Notes: generated by a model from the sequence alone, not told the origin. A stretch of DNA of 61,796 nucleotides from Segatella copri (GCF_019127135.1 NZ_JAHOEA010000018.1:1-61796); one strand, 5' to 3'. Shown: positions 44,690 to 55,262, counted from the stretch's first letter. A program made the numbers and translations.

Positions 44690-46582
44690 ATGGACAAGAA
44701 CAAGTTTAGTCTATTAAATAGTATAAAATACCCGGAAGATTTGAGACGGCTGAGCATTGACCAGCTGCCACAAGTCTGCAAAGAGTTAAGAGAAGACATC
44801 ATCGACGAGGTTGCCGTCAACCCCGGTCATTTTGCCTCCTCTCTTGGCGTGGTGGAAATAACCGTAGCCCTACATTATATCTACAACACCCCATACGACC
44901 GTATTGTATGGGATGTGGGACACCAGGCCTACGGACATAAGATATTAACAGGACGCCGCGACAACTTCTGTACCAACCGCAAGTTGCACGGCATCCGTCC
45001 ATTCCCTACACCTTTAGAAAGCGAATATGATACCTTCGCCTGCGGACATGCGAGCAATTCCATCTCCGCAGCACTCGGTATGGCCGTTGCCGCACGCGAA
45101 AACGGAGAAACCAACAGGCACGTAGTGGCCGTCATTGGCGATGGAGCCATGAGCGGCGGACTGGCTTTCGAGGGACTGAACAACGTATCAAGTACACCTA
45201 ACGACATGCTCATCATCCTGAACGACAACGATATGAGCATCGACCGGGCTGTGGGCGGTATGGAGAAATATCTCCTGAACCTCGATACCAACGAGACCTA
45301 CAACCGCCTCCGCTTCAAGGCTTCACAGTGGCTGCACTCCAAAGGTTATCTCAACGAAGACCGCAAGAAGGGCATCCTGCGCCTGAACAATGCACTGAAG
45401 TCGGCACTGAGTCATCAGCAGAACATCTTCGAGGGTATGAATATCCGCTACTTCGGACCTTTCGACGGTCATGACGTGAAGGAAGTGGCGAGAGTGCTCA
45501 AACAGCTTAAGAACATGAAGGGGCCTAAGCTGCTGCATCTGCATACCACCAAGGGAAAGGGTTACGAACCAGCCGAGAAGTGTGCCACCATCTGGCACGC
45601 ACCAGGAAAATTCGATCCGGAAACGGGTGAGAGACTCATTGCCGATACCAGCAACCAGCCTCCTAAATATCAGGATGTTTTCGGTGAGACGCTACTTGAA
45701 CTGGCTCAGAAAAATCCGAAGATTGTAGGTGTGACACCAGCCATGCCTACAGGATGCTCCATGAACATCATGATGAAGGCGATGCCAAACCGTACCTTCG
45801 ATGTAGGTATTGCCGAGGGGCATGCCGTCACCTTCTCAGGAGGTATGGCGAAAGACGGACTCATCCCATTCTGCAATATCTACAGTTCGTTTGCACAGCG
45901 TGCCTACGATAACATCATCCACGACATGGCACTGCTCAACCTGCCGGTTATCATGTGTCTGGACCGTGCCGGACTGGTAGGCGAAGACGGACCAACCCAT
46001 CATGGTGCCTTCGATATGGCGGCTCTCCGTCCGATTCCGCATCTCACCATCGCATCTCCGATGAACGAGCATGAGTTGCGCAACCTGATGTATTCAGCCC
46101 AGTTGCCAGGTCATGGCAGCTATGTAATCCGTTATCCGAGAGGCAAGGGTGTGCTCGTAGACTGGCGCAACCCAATGGAGGAAATCAAGACCGGTACCGG
46201 CAGAAAGCTGAAAGACGGAACCGATGTGGCTGTTCTCACCATCGGTCCTATCGGAAACGATGCCGCTCAGGCTATCGCTGAGGTTGAAGCCGAAACCGGA
46301 ATGAGCATCGCCCACTACGATATGCGATTCCTCAAGCCACTCGATGAAAACATTCTGAAAGAGGTGGGCGAAAAGTTCAGCCGCATCATCACCATCGAAG
46401 ACGGCGTTCGTATGGGCGGTATGGGCTCAGCCGTACTGGAATGGATGAACGACCATGACTATCAGCCAAAGATGACCCGAATGGGATTGCCAGATGAGTT
46501 TGTGGAACACGGAACCGTGGCACAGCTCAGGGAAATCGTGCATCTCGATAAAGAATCAATCAAAGAAGCAATTAAGAAATGA
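44690..46582 (+). CDS. dxs: 1-deoxy-D-xylulose-5-phosphate synthase
   Basis: 630 residues. Thiamine-diphosphate enzyme that joins pyruvate and glyceraldehyde-3-phosphate at the head of the MEP isoprenoid pathway. Visible motifs are [19 protein letters not shown], the ThDP/Mg motif [34 protein letters not shown], and the transketolase central and C-terminal domains with [40 protein letters not shown] and [15 protein letters not shown]. Its TGA overlaps the trkA ATG (ATGA at 46579-46582), giving translational coupling to potassium uptake genes. Confidence 0.97.
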   Translation: MDKNKFSLLNSIKYPEDLRRLSIDQLPQVCKELREDIIDEVAVNPGHFASSLGVVEITVALHYIYNTPYDRIVWDVGHQAYGHKILTGRRDNFCTNRKLHGIRPFPTPLESEYDTFACGHASNSISAALGMAVAARENGETNRHVVAVIGDGAMSGGLAFEGLNNVSSTPNDMLIILNDNDMSIDRAVGGMEKYLLNLDTNETYNRLRFKASQWLHSKGYLNEDRKKGILRLNNALKSALSHQQNIFEGMNIRYFGPFDGHDVKEVARVLKQLKNMKGPKLLHLHTTKGKGYEPAEKCATIWHAPGKFDPETGERLIADTSNQPPKYQDVFGETLLELAQKNPKIVGVTPAMPTGCSMNIMMKAMPNRTFDVGIAEGHAVTFSGGMAKDGLIPFCNIYSSFAQRAYDNIIHDMALLNLPVIMCLDRAGLVGEDGPTHHGAFDMAALRPIPHLTIASPMNEHELRNLMYSAQLPGHGSYVIRYPRGKGVLVDWRNPMEEIKTGTGRKLKDGTDVAVLTIGPIGNDAAQAIAEVEAETGMSIAHYDMRFLKPLDENILKEVGEKFSRIITIEDGVRMGGMGSAVLEWMNDHDYQPKMTRMGLPDEFVEHGTVAQLREIVHLDKESIKEAIKK

Positions 46583-47922
46583 AAATAATCATAGCTGGCG
46601 CACATGCCATAGGTACTCACCTGGCGAGACTCCTGTCACGCAGCAATGAAGAGATTACGCTCATCGATGAAAGCGAAGAGCGCCTGGCCAGCATTGGCTC
46701 CGACTGCGACCTGCTCACCATGCTGGGCAAGCCTACCAGTCTTCACATCTTACGCGATGCAGGGGTTGCAGATGCCGACCTCTTCATCGCCGTTACTCCG
46801 GTAGAAAGTACCAACATCACAGCTAGCATCCTTGCCAAGAACCTGGGTGCCAAAAGAACGGTGGCCCGTGTGGATAACCCGGAGTATATGGATCCGCAGG
46901 CTCAGGAATTCTTCAAAGGATTAGGTATCAACAAACTGATTTATCCGGAGATGCTCGCAGCCGTAGATATCAATAACGGATTGAAAATGAGTTGGGTACG
47001 TCAGCGTTGGGATGTGCACGACGGCGCACTCGTCATGCTCGGCATCAAACTGCGCGAAGGATGCGAGATACTGAACGAACCGCTCAAGAACATCAGCGGT
47101 CCTAACGACCCTTATCACGTGGTAGCCATCAAGCGAGGCAGTGATACCATCATCCCTGGCGGTAACGACGAGCTGAAACTCTACGACCTCGCCTACTTCA
47201 TGACCACCCGCAACTATATCCCATATATCCGCAAGATTGTGGGTAAGGAGCACTATGTGGATGTGAAGAACGTGATGATTATGGGTGGCGGACGCACAGC
47301 CGTAAGAGCCGTGAAGAAGATGCCGGAATATATGGAATGCAAGATTATCGAGATGAGCGAGGAGCGCTGCGAATATCTCAACGATATTCTCGATGAGAAC
47401 AAGACGCTCATCATTCATGGAGACGGACGCGACATTCCGCTGCTCGTAGAAGAAGGTATCCGCAGCACGCAAGCCTTCGTGGCACTGACCGGTAACGCCG
47501 AAACCAATATTCTGGCCTGTCTTACCGCCAAGAGAATGGGTGTGCGCAAGACGGTGGCTGCCGTAGAAAACGTAGACTACGTGAGCATGGCAGAGAGTCT
47601 GGATATCGGTACCATCATCAACAAGAAGATGATTGCCGCCAGCTACATCTACCAGATGATGCTCGATGCCGACGTGATGAATGTGAGATTCCTGATGAGC
47701 GCCAACGCCGATGTGGCAGAGTTTATAGCCAAAGAAGGTTCGAAGGTAACCCAGAAACCGGTGAAGGAACTCGGCATGCCTATCGGTGTAACCATCGGTG
47801 GACTGGTTCGCGGTGAAGAAGGAATGCTCGTTTCGGGTAATACCCAGATAGAACCGGGCGACTCGGTGATGGTTTTCTGCCACAACATCAACATGAAGAA
47901 AATTGAGAAATACTTCATCTAA
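46579..47922 (+). CDS. trkA: Trk potassium transport regulatory subunit TrkA
   Basis: 447 residues. Cytoplasmic NAD(H)/ATP-binding gating subunit of the Trk K+ channel. It has two RCK-N Rossmann domains ([20 protein letters not shown] at 1-20 and [17 protein letters not shown] at about 232-248), each followed by an RCK-C domain. The start overlaps the dxs stop by 4 bp. trkH follows after 30 bp. Typical length for the duplicated TrkA form. Confidence 0.96.
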   Translation: MKIIIAGAHAIGTHLARLLSRSNEEITLIDESEERLASIGSDCDLLTMLGKPTSLHILRDAGVADADLFIAVTPVESTNITASILAKNLGAKRTVARVDNPEYMDPQAQEFFKGLGINKLIYPEMLAAVDINNGLKMSWVRQRWDVHDGALVMLGIKLREGCEILNEPLKNISGPNDPYHVVAIKRGSDTIIPGGNDELKLYDLAYFMTTRNYIPYIRKIVGKEHYVDVKNVMIMGGGRTAVRAVKKMPEYMECKIIEMSEERCEYLNDILDENKTLIIHGDGRDIPLLVEEGIRSTQAFVALTGNAETNILACLTAKRMGVRKTVAAVENVDYVSMAESLDIGTIINKKMIAASYIYQMMLDADVMNVRFLMSANADVAEFIAKEGSKVTQKPVKELGMPIGVTIGGLVRGEEGMLVSGNTQIEPGDSVMVFCHNINMKKIEKYFI

Positions 47923-47952
47923 GCATGAAGGAGATAGAGACATACTTCATAT

Positions 47953-49410
47953 ATGATAAACAGCAAATTAATATATAAGATTTTAGGGCAACTGCTTTTC
48001 ATCGAGGCTTTCCTGCTCTTCGTCAGTCTACTGGTAGCTTTCTATTACCAGCAGGATGACATCTTTGCCTTCATTGTGGCAACACTTACCACCATCGGAG
48101 GCGGACTGGTGCTGAAATGGCGAGGACACGGAGCCGATAACTCAATGTCGCGCCGTGATGCCTATCTCGTGGTAACGCTCTCATGGATTGTATTCAGTTT
48201 CTTCGGAACCCTCCCCTTCATGGTGAGTGGATACATCAACAACTTTACCGATGCCTACTTCGAAACCATGTCGGGATTTACGACAACGGGAGCCACGATA
48301 TTAGACGATGTAGAATGTTTCCCCCACGGACTACTCTTCTGGCGTTCGCTCACCCAATGGATAGGCGGTCTGGGAATCGTGTTCTTCACCATCGCCCTGC
48401 TGCCTTCGCTTGTAGGAGGACAGACCAAGGTGTTTGCTGCCGAGGCAACAGGACCTATCAAGACTAAATTGCATCCCCGGCTTTCCACTTCGGCTAAATG
48501 GATATGGAGTATCTATCTGATGCTCACCATCGCCTGCATCGCATCCTACTATGTGGCAGGAATGAATCTCTTCGACAGTTTCAACTATGCGATGACCACT
48601 ACGGCTACGGGAGGTTTCTCTACCCATAACAGCAGTACCTCGTTTTTCCATTCGCCGGCGCTGGAATACATCTGTGCCTTCTTCTGCTTCCTGTCGGGTG
48701 TTAATTTCACCCTACTCTATGCAGCCGTCATCAAGTTCAAGATCAAGGATCTGTTCAAGAATTCAGAGTTTAAGTTCTATATGCTCCTCGTTACAGCCTT
48801 CACGGCTTTCATCATGGTAGAGCTGATAGCGATGCGCAACTACGATGTGGAGCATGCCTTCAGAAGTGCTATCTTCCAGGTGGTATCATTCATCACCACC
48901 ACGGGATTATTTAACGACGATGCTGCTGTGTGGCCTCACGTTACCTGGGTGGTATTGGCAGCCTGCATGTTCTTCGGAGCCTGCTCAGGCAGTACGAGTG
49001 GAGGTTTGAAATGTATCCGTGGCGTGATGCTGGTAAGAATGGTGAAGAATGAATTCCGCCAGATTCTGCATCCTAACGCCGTGCTGCCATTGAAGATTGA
49101 TGGTGTGAACGTGCCGATGCAGAAGCGGGTTACGCTGCTCGCCTTCCTCACCACCTATCTCATCATCTGTCTGGTGATATCGTTCACGATGATAGCCATG
49201 GGCATTGACAATACCAATGCCATCACCATCACCCTGAGTTGTGTGGGTAATGTGGGACCTACGCTGGGTACGGAAATCGGACCAACCATGTCGTGGAGCG
49301 AACTGCCGGATGTGGCAAAATGGTTCTGTTCGCTGATGATGCTCATCGGCCGTCTGGAGATATTCAGTGTACTGGTTATCTTTACGCCAGCGTTCTGGAG
49401 AGAAAACTAA
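47953..49410 (+). CDS. trkH: Trk potassium uptake channel subunit TrkH
   Basis: 485-residue inner-membrane K+ channel. The four pore-loop motifs are visible: TMSGFTTTGATIL, TTATGGFSTHN, FITTTGLFND and LSCVGNVGPTLG. There are about ten hydrophobic segments. Together with the TrkA protein encoded just upstream it forms a complete uptake system. It is the last gene of the dxs-trkA-trkH run. Confidence 0.96.
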   Translation: MINSKLIYKILGQLLFIEAFLLFVSLLVAFYYQQDDIFAFIVATLTTIGGGLVLKWRGHGADNSMSRRDAYLVVTLSWIVFSFFGTLPFMVSGYINNFTDAYFETMSGFTTTGATILDDVECFPHGLLFWRSLTQWIGGLGIVFFTIALLPSLVGGQTKVFAAEATGPIKTKLHPRLSTSAKWIWSIYLMLTIACIASYYVAGMNLFDSFNYAMTTTATGGFSTHNSSTSFFHSPALEYICAFFCFLSGVNFTLLYAAVIKFKIKDLFKNSEFKFYMLLVTAFTAFIMVELIAMRNYDVEHAFRSAIFQVVSFITTTGLFNDDAAVWPHVTWVVLAACMFFGACSGSTSGGLKCIRGVMLVRMVKNEFRQILHPNAVLPLKIDGVNVPMQKRVTLLAFLTTYLIICLVISFTMIAMGIDNTNAITITLSCVGNVGPTLGTEIGPTMSWSELPDVAKWFCSLMMLIGRLEIFSVLVIFTPAFWREN

Positions 49411-49596
49411 CCTTCCCAGAGAGGAGTTAGGAACCAAGAGAGAAAAATGATATTTGGAGTAAGAAATACGCTTACTAGACTAAGTATATTTCGCCCCCAA
49501 AAGCGTTATATATAATAAGGTATAGGCTCAAAAGGCCTTAACTGGAGAGTAAGAAACGGTGCTATCGAGCACAATTATAAACTAAATATAAGTAAA

Positions 49597-50559
49597 ATGA
49601 AACCATTAAAATTTCAACCGCTATTAAAATCCACCATCTGGGGTGGCAGTAAGATTATCGCTTTCAAACATCTCGACGTAAAGCAGGAGAATGTGGGAGA
49701 AAGCTGGGAAATCTCTGGAGTACCAGGAAATGAAAGCTTCGTAGCCGATGGCGAGATGCAGGGCAAGAGCCTCAACGAGGTTGTTGCAGAACTGAAGGGG
49801 AGTTTCCTCGGAGAAGAGAACTACAAGCGTTTCGGCAATGAGTTTCCACTGCTCATCAAGTTTATCGATGCCAACCGCGACCTCTCTATCCAGGTGCATC
49901 CTAATGATGAAATTGCCAAGAAGCAGGGTAAGGAGCGCGGCAAGACCGAGATGTGGTATGCATTGCCATGTGAGCCGGATGCCAAACTCTACAACGGCTT
50001 GAAGATGCAGATTACCCCTGAGCAGTACAAGGAGATGGTAGAGAATGATACCATTACCGATGCCCTGGCTCAGTATGAGGTAAAGGAAGGTGACTGTTTC
50101 TTTATTCCTGCCGGCAGAATCCACGCCATCGGAACAGGCTGTTTCGTTGCCGAGATTCAGCAGACCAGCGATGTTACCTATCGCATCTACGACTTCAAGC
50201 GCAAGGACAAGGATGGCAACTATCGCCAGCTCCACACCAAGGAGGCATCTGAGTGCATCGACTACACCGTATTGGCAGACTATCGCCAGCACTACACTCC
50301 AGCCAAGAATCAGGGTGTAAGCATAGTACAGTGCCCTTACTTCACCACAGCCGTTTATGATCTCAATGATCCAATGACTTTGGATTATTCAGAGTTGGAT
50401 AGCTTCGTGATTCTGATTGGCTTGAAGGGTGAGGCTAAGATTACCGACAACGAGGGTAACGAAATTACGCTCCAGGGCGGCGAGAGCATCGTAGTTCCAG
50501 CCGCTACCCAGACATTGAAGGTAGAAGGAACCTTGAAGTTCCTGGAGACATACGTATAA
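49597..50559 (+). CDS. manA: Mannose-6-phosphate isomerase, class I (short form)
   Basis: 320 residues. Zn-dependent interconversion of mannose-6-P and fructose-6-P. The cupin metal-site residues are in DLSIQVHPNDEIAKKQGKER, then GKTEMWYAL, and in FFIPAGRIHAIGTGCFVAEI; a C-terminal small cupin-like section follows (EITLQGGESIVVPAATQTLK). Length matches the Bacillus/Bacteroidota short form. It follows trkH by 186 bp and probably has its own promoter. A long A/T-rich inverted repeat terminates it. Confidence 0.94.
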   Translation: MKPLKFQPLLKSTIWGGSKIIAFKHLDVKQENVGESWEISGVPGNESFVADGEMQGKSLNEVVAELKGSFLGEENYKRFGNEFPLLIKFIDANRDLSIQVHPNDEIAKKQGKERGKTEMWYALPCEPDAKLYNGLKMQITPEQYKEMVENDTITDALAQYEVKEGDCFFIPAGRIHAIGTGCFVAEIQQTSDVTYRIYDFKRKDKDGNYRQLHTKEASECIDYTVLADYRQHYTPAKNQGVSIVQCPYFTTAVYDLNDPMTLDYSELDSFVILIGLKGEAKITDNEGNEITLQGGESIVVPAATQTLKVEGTLKFLETYV

Positions 50560-50563
50560 ATTT

Positions 50564-50656
50564 AAAGGTAAAAAAGTAAAAAGGTAAAAAGGTAAAAAGA
50601 GCCTGGCGGGATATCATCTGCCTGCTTTCTTTTTACCTTTTTACTTTTTTACCTTT
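50564..50656. terminator. Convergent terminator: perfect 28-bp A/T-rich inverted repeat
   Basis: 50564-50591 (AAAGGTAAAAAAGTAAAAAG, then GTAAAAAG) pairs exactly with 50629-50656 around 37 bases. It lies between convergent manA and the DUF4435 gene and overlaps the last codons of the latter. The arms are internally repetitive (GGTAAAAA units). Confidence 0.75.
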
Positions 50657-51647
50657 CCAAATACTTTTCCACATCCGCCTGAATCTTCTGGAATTCCGGT
50701 GAGAACTGGTAGAAGGTGTTTTTCTTCATCATCATTTTTACCTTGCCCAAACTATTCTCATAGCATGCCATTTCGGTGCGGGCCTGCTCGGAATGGATGG
50801 CACGGTCGCGGATTTCGTTCTCCCTATCATTGCGCAAAGCATCGCAAACACTCTGGACGATGGGACTTACTACCAGGTCGAAGAGATGATGACCCTGTAT
50901 ATATAAATAGGTATTGCTCTCGTTTACACCCAGATTGTTGAGGTAAAGAGCCATTTCATCCAACTCATCCTTAAACTTCTTGAAGCGGCGCTCCAGCTGG
51001 AACAGCTTTGCCCGCACCTTCTTTCCCAAATAATCTATCGCCCATTTAGGATCCTGGATACGGACAGAAGGCAGCATGATGACCTTATCAAACTCTGCCA
51101 TATCAAAATGCATCGACATCTTGCGATGACGCACATAAAACAGCATGTGCCATAAGAAAAGAGGCCAGATGGTACGGGAATAGGACTCAAGGAAACGCTC
51201 GAAATCGAAGATGCGACGGTCGTTGAGCGTCACCATTACACAGGTTTCATGCAATCCTCTGGCATAACATTGGAAGTTTTCAATGGCATAAGCATAGGTA
51301 TGGAAGATGAAAGGATTCTCCAACATCTGCTGGGATGACTCGGTTGAGCCCTGACGCAAATAATCGTAATCGGCATCTACACAGGCTATCATATCTCTAC
51401 CGACACCCTTCAGCATGCTGGAAATAGCAGCCTTCTTGCCTCTGTCTAAATGCTGGTTACGGGTAGGAAGCATGATATCAAAATAGCGTTTTTCATTCTC
51501 AAACTTTCCCAGTACAGAACGCCAGAAGAAGACATCATCGTAGCTCTCGACGTAAGCCACAATCTTGCGCCGAGCCTTCTTCGAAGTCATCTTATTGGCT
51601 GCCTCGAAGAACTGGGAATTGATATTATCAGTTAACCGTTTAGCCAT
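50649..51647 (-). CDS. DUF4435 (TOPRIM-like) protein, AriB-like effector of a PARIS-type pair
   Basis: 332 residues. The N-terminal part shows a TOPRIM pattern: the acidic residue in IVAYVESYDDVFFWRSVLGK (Glu34), the DxD in DMIACVDADYDYL (Asp91, Asp93), and the DUF4435-typical FIFHTYAYAIENFQCYARGL. The C-terminal half is helical and basic. As I recall, in PARIS (phage anti-restriction-induced system) a DUF4435 TOPRIM nuclease, AriB, is held by an ABC-type ATPase, AriA, and released by phage proteins. Here the DUF4435 gene follows an ATPase gene by 16 bp in one leftward operon, so the pair fits that layout. The exact system assignment is inference. The alternative is another ATPase/TOPRIM pair of the OLD type. 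Confidence 0.82.
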   Translation of the reverse strand: MAKRLTDNINSQFFEAANKMTSKKARRKIVAYVESYDDVFFWRSVLGKFENEKRYFDIMLPTRNQHLDRGKKAAISSMLKGVGRDMIACVDADYDYLRQGSTESSQQMLENPFIFHTYAYAIENFQCYARGLHETCVMVTLNDRRIFDFERFLESYSRTIWPLFLWHMLFYVRHRKMSMHFDMAEFDKVIMLPSVRIQDPKWAIDYLGKKVRAKLFQLERRFKKFKDELDEMALYLNNLGVNESNTYLYIQGHHLFDLVVSPIVQSVCDALRNDRENEIRDRAIHSEQARTEMACYENSLGKVKMMMKKNTFYQFSPEFQKIQADVEKYLER

Positions 51648-51663
51648 AATACTTCTTTTTCAC

Positions 51664-52479
51664 TTATATCGTAATGTCGCTCACATCCGTCACCCTATCG
51701 GTCCATCCATCCATGACCACAGCAGGACTGTGGGTGGTCATGATGATCTGGATATTCGGATTAAGCTGCAGCACCAGACCGATGAGCTGCTTCTGCCATT
51801 CGAAATGAAGGCTGATTTCCGGCTCATCCATAAAGAGGACGTATGACTGGTTGTCCTCCACCAGCACGGTGAGGAGGATGGCGAGAATCTGCTTCTCACC
51901 AGCCGAGAGCTGATAAGGCAAAAGCTGCTCGCCTATCTGATTGAAGCGGATTTCGTTGGCAGTACGGATGATGGTCTTGCCGGTATCCTTGAAAAGACCA
52001 TCTACCATATCCTGGAACAGTTTCTTCGGTTCACTCAGTTTCTGAGCCTTGAAGGCGGCATCCGGTTCGCCGCTCTGAAGCACGGCGATGATGCGGTTGC
52101 CGATGTTCACCTGATAATCCAGATACTTGCGCTGCAGCTGGAAGAGCTGCCAGTCGAGTTCGGTAACCAGGGTAAGGTCTATCTTGTTGATCATCTCGGC
52201 ATTCATCAATGGTCTATCTACCGAGCGGATTACATCATATCTAATCCACTTTGCCTCCTCCGGCTCCACCTTCAGATGCACGCCCTTAATCATGTGGCTA
52301 GGGAATTCGCCGCCAGCCGCCAGACCCTTTATCACCTTATTTAATATAGTACTCTTGCCCACGCCGTTTACACCACTCAGGATATTGACACGGCGGTCGA
52401 GGTTCCAAAGAATATGTTTGGTACCGCTCCAGAGAGATTCAATCTCTATCTGTTTGATATAATCAGCATATTTCTGCAT
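51664..52479 (-). CDS. Compact ABC-type ATPase (AriA-like), partner of the DUF4435 protein
   Basis: 271 residues. ABC/OLD-type ATPase head: Walker A SGVNGVGKST (35-44), signature LSAGEKQ (191-197), Walker B SYVLFMDEPEISLHF with the catalytic Glu (about 212-225), and H-loop MTTHSPAVV (His250). There is no membrane or nuclease domain, so the effector function must come from the downstream DUF4435 gene. As I recall, AriA of the best-studied PARIS systems is larger (above 400 residues), so this is a short variant with little between the Walker A and signature motifs. It is divergent from the EamA gene. A -7 box TATATTTG is at 52512-52519. Confidence 0.85.
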   Translation of the reverse strand: MQKYADYIKQIEIESLWSGTKHILWNLDRRVNILSGVNGVGKSTILNKVIKGLAAGGEFPSHMIKGVHLKVEPEEAKWIRYDVIRSVDRPLMNAEMINKIDLTLVTELDWQLFQLQRKYLDYQVNIGNRIIAVLQSGEPDAAFKAQKLSEPKKLFQDMVDGLFKDTGKTIIRTANEIRFNQIGEQLLPYQLSAGEKQILAILLTVLVEDNQSYVLFMDEPEISLHFEWQKQLIGLVLQLNPNIQIIMTTHSPAVVMDGWTDRVTDVSDITI

Positions 52480-52511
52480 AAGAATTATCTCCTATTCTAA
52501 AAAATATACCG

Positions 52512-52519
52512 CAAATATA
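52512..52519 (-). promoter_or_regulatory. -7 box (TATATTTG) of the ATPase/DUF4435 operon
   Basis: The minus strand reads TATATTTGCGG, 33 bp upstream of the ATG at 52479. Confidence 0.55.
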
Positions 52520-52540
52520 GTAAAATTCCTCGAATTTTTG

Positions 52541-52548
52541 TACCTTTG
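52541..52548 (+). promoter_or_regulatory. -7 box (TACCTTTG) of the EamA transporter gene
   Basis: TACCTTTGC lies 50 bp upstream of the ATG at 52599. It is back to back with the ATPase promoter, 21 bp apart. Confidence 0.6.
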
Positions 52549-52598
52549 CACTCGATTTTATTCAAAAATAGGAAGATTTAAATAGAAATAAGGAAAAA

Positions 52599-53543
52599 AT
52601 GGATAACAAACGACCTCTTATCGCCCACCTGTGCCTCTTCTGTTCCGGTGCATTCTGGGGACTGATGGCTCCTATAGGCAAGGCAGCAATGCAAAACGGC
52701 ATCGACGGCATCGACCTGGTGAGTTTCCGTGTATTGGGTGGCGCCATCCTCTTCTGGATTGCATCATTCTTCACTAAAAGAGAACATATCCCAACCAAGG
52801 ACATCATCAAGATGGCAGGTGCCGGCATCTTCGGACTGGTATGCAACCAGTGCTGCTATACCATCGGTCTGAGTCTCACCTCGCCAAGCAACTCCAGCAT
52901 CATGACTACCTCGATGCCTATCTTTGCGATGATTCTCTCGTTCCTGATTCTGAAGGAACCTATCACCAGGAAGAAGGCTATCGGTGTGCTGATGGGATGC
53001 AGCGGAGCCTGCATCATCATCCTGACAAGTGCTACGGCTGGCAATGCCAAGGTGGGAAACATCTGGGGCGACCTGCTCTGCATCTCGGCACAGCTTTCGT
53101 TCGCTCTCTATCTGGCGCTCTTCAAGCCGCTGGTTCAGAAGTATTCGCTCTTCACGGTTAACAAGTGGATGTTTACCTGGGCAACCCTCTTCATCTGGCC
53201 TTTCACGATAGGACATGTATCGGACATTCCTTTCGCCCAGGTTCCGATGAGCACCTGGTGGGAAACGGGCTACGTCATCTTCTTCGGCACCTTCCTGGGT
53301 TACATCTGCATGATGATTGGTCAGAAGACGTTGCGCCCTACCGTGGTGAGTGTATATAATTATGTGCAGCCGCTGGTATCGGTTACCGTGAGTGTTATCG
53401 TGGGTCTCGCCGTATTCAAAGGCATACAGGCAATAGCCGCCGCCCTCATCTTCTCCGGTGTATGGCTCGTGGTAAAGAGCAAATCAAAAAATGATATCGA
53501 CAAGCACGACCACAGTCTGGCTTACGAGAAAAGACATGCTTAA
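52599..53543 (+). CDS. EamA/DMT-family transporter
   Basis: 314 residues with ten hydrophobic segments arranged as two EamA repeats (about 8-140 and 155-300). Typical text is LFCSGAFWGLMAPIGKAAMQ, QCCYTIGLSLTSPSNSSIMT and GYICMMIGQKTLRPTVVSVY. The last 15 residues are polar and charged. Members export or import small metabolites such as amino acids. Substrate is unknown. Monocistronic. Confidence 0.92.
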   Translation: MDNKRPLIAHLCLFCSGAFWGLMAPIGKAAMQNGIDGIDLVSFRVLGGAILFWIASFFTKREHIPTKDIIKMAGAGIFGLVCNQCCYTIGLSLTSPSNSSIMTTSMPIFAMILSFLILKEPITRKKAIGVLMGCSGACIIILTSATAGNAKVGNIWGDLLCISAQLSFALYLALFKPLVQKYSLFTVNKWMFTWATLFIWPFTIGHVSDIPFAQVPMSTWWETGYVIFFGTFLGYICMMIGQKTLRPTVVSVYNYVQPLVSVTVSVIVGLAVFKGIQAIAAALIFSGVWLVVKSKSKNDIDKHDHSLAYEKRHA

Positions 53544-53570
53544 AAGATATAATGTCGATTGATAAAACTG

Positions 53571-53610
53571 AAACTGTCCCCATCTGAAATAACAGATGAG
53601 GACAGTTTTT
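53571..53610. terminator. Bidirectional terminator between the EamA gene and lactate permease
   Basis: 16-bp stem AAACTGTCCCCATCTG (53571-53586) with CAGATGAGGACAGTTT (53593-53608), one mismatch, flanked by T and A runs. The genes converge on it. Confidence 0.88.
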
Positions 53611-53628
53611 GTTTTATAAGAAAAGATA

Positions 53629-55209
53629 TCAGCAACCGAAATAAACCATCAATCCGCCCAATACGATATACAGCAGGGCGTATGGGATGGCCGAACGGAG
53701 AATCTCTCCATCCTTTCCCTCCATATCGCAGGCTGCAGTAGCGATGGCGATGCTCTGCGGACTGATCATCTTGCCACCCGTAGCTCCCGTGGTATTGGCG
53801 GCAACCAGCCAGTTCTCCTGACCACCCTCCATACCAAAGAATGTGCTCTGTCCCGTCATGCCCAACTGATTGGCTACATGAGCCTGAAGCTTGGCAAAGA
53901 GGATATTCGAAGAGGTATCAGAACCCGTTACGAAGGTTCCGATGGCACCAATCATCGGTGCTACCAAAGGATAGAAATCACCCGTCACAGCCACCAGACC
54001 AGAGGCGATGGAAGTAATCATTCCCGAATAGTTCATCACACTCGCCAGGGCTATCAGCGAACAGATGGTCACCACCGTCTTTCGCAGATTCACCATGGTA
54101 CGGGCAAGAATCACCATCAGTCGCTTAAGGCTCAATCCCTGTATCAGTCCACCAATCGTAGCACCCAGGAAGAGCATCAAGCCCGCATTGGAAATCCAGC
54201 CAAACTTAAAGGTGCTGTCGAGCACTAGCAGATGAACCGCACTCACCAAATGGCTCTTGAGGAAAGCATTGACCGGAGGACAGAGTGCGCCGGAAACCAG
54301 GATGAATATCAATATAAAGAGGTAAACGCTCCATGCCTTCAGACTCTCGGCGAAAGTAAAGGTTTCCTTATCCTGCACCTTGCTCTTGCTAGCAAACACC
54401 TTGGCGTATGCGATGATGGCGATAATGGCAGCCAGCGAACCGATGATGGCTGGAGTCTCCGAACCGAGATAATAGCCGCAGACAAACTGCACTACCACGG
54501 AAATCACTCCCACCCAGAGAGCGATGATGAGATTCTTGATAAGATTGTGCTTATCGGTAAGCGTCAGGATGATGAAAGGCAGGATGATAAAGAGAGGTGC
54601 CAGCTGGATAATGGCGAAGGCCGAAGTCTCGCAAATCTGTGCCGCCGAAGCCGATCCGCTTTCAGCCACCTCATTACAGAGCGTAGTAACCGGCACACCC
54701 ACGGCACCAAATCCCGTAGCCACGGTATTACCGATTAAGGAAACCAGAGCCGAGAACATCGGTTTGAATCCGAGTCCGATGAGGATGGCAGCAGGTATCG
54801 CCACCGCCGTTCCGAAGCCCGCCATACCTTCGAGCAGTCCGCCGAATCCCCATACGAGGAGCAGCACGAGCAGCCCCTTATCATCGGTAATCGATGTAAA
54901 CTGCCTCTTGATTACCTCAATCTGCTTGCTTTCCACGAGGATATTATAGCTGTAGATAGCCATCAGGATGATGATGAGAATCGGGAACACCGCCTTCAGG
55001 ATGCCTTCCACCACCGCCCATCCTGTCAGGGCGATTACGCTATCCTCCGCATGTTCCGGGGCTATCATGCCTAGCGGCGAAGCTGCGAAGAGAGCGAGCA
55101 ACACGGTAACTACGAGCGTCAGCAAGGCGCTCTTATGACCTGCCATCTTGAAGCCGAGCATCAGGATGAACAGCAACACGATGGGAATAATAGAAACTAT
55201 TGATGCCAT
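53629..55209 (-). CDS. lctP: L-lactate permease (LctP family)
   Basis: 526 residues with about 13 hydrophobic segments. Family text includes VLLLVWGFGGLLEGMAGFGT, AVAIPAAILIGLGFKPMFSA, GTFVTGSDTSSNILFAKLQA and NTTGATGGKMISPQSIAIAT. LctP proteins are H+-coupled lactate/glycolate permeases of the inner membrane. No lactate dehydrogenase gene is next to it. Monocistronic, with a -7 box TATTTTTG at 55263-55270. Confidence 0.94.
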   Translation of the reverse strand: MASIVSIIPIVLLFILMLGFKMAGHKSALLTLVVTVLLALFAASPLGMIAPEHAEDSVIALTGWAVVEGILKAVFPILIIILMAIYSYNILVESKQIEVIKRQFTSITDDKGLLVLLLVWGFGGLLEGMAGFGTAVAIPAAILIGLGFKPMFSALVSLIGNTVATGFGAVGVPVTTLCNEVAESGSASAAQICETSAFAIIQLAPLFIILPFIILTLTDKHNLIKNLIIALWVGVISVVVQFVCGYYLGSETPAIIGSLAAIIAIIAYAKVFASKSKVQDKETFTFAESLKAWSVYLFILIFILVSGALCPPVNAFLKSHLVSAVHLLVLDSTFKFGWISNAGLMLFLGATIGGLIQGLSLKRLMVILARTMVNLRKTVVTICSLIALASVMNYSGMITSIASGLVAVTGDFYPLVAPMIGAIGTFVTGSDTSSNILFAKLQAHVANQLGMTGQSTFFGMEGGQENWLVAANTTGATGGKMISPQSIAIATAACDMEGKDGEILRSAIPYALLYIVLGGLMVYFGC

Positions 55210-55262
55210 AAGCCATTCAGTTTTTAAATGTTTTCGATTGCTAAATTTTATGTTTATGACTG

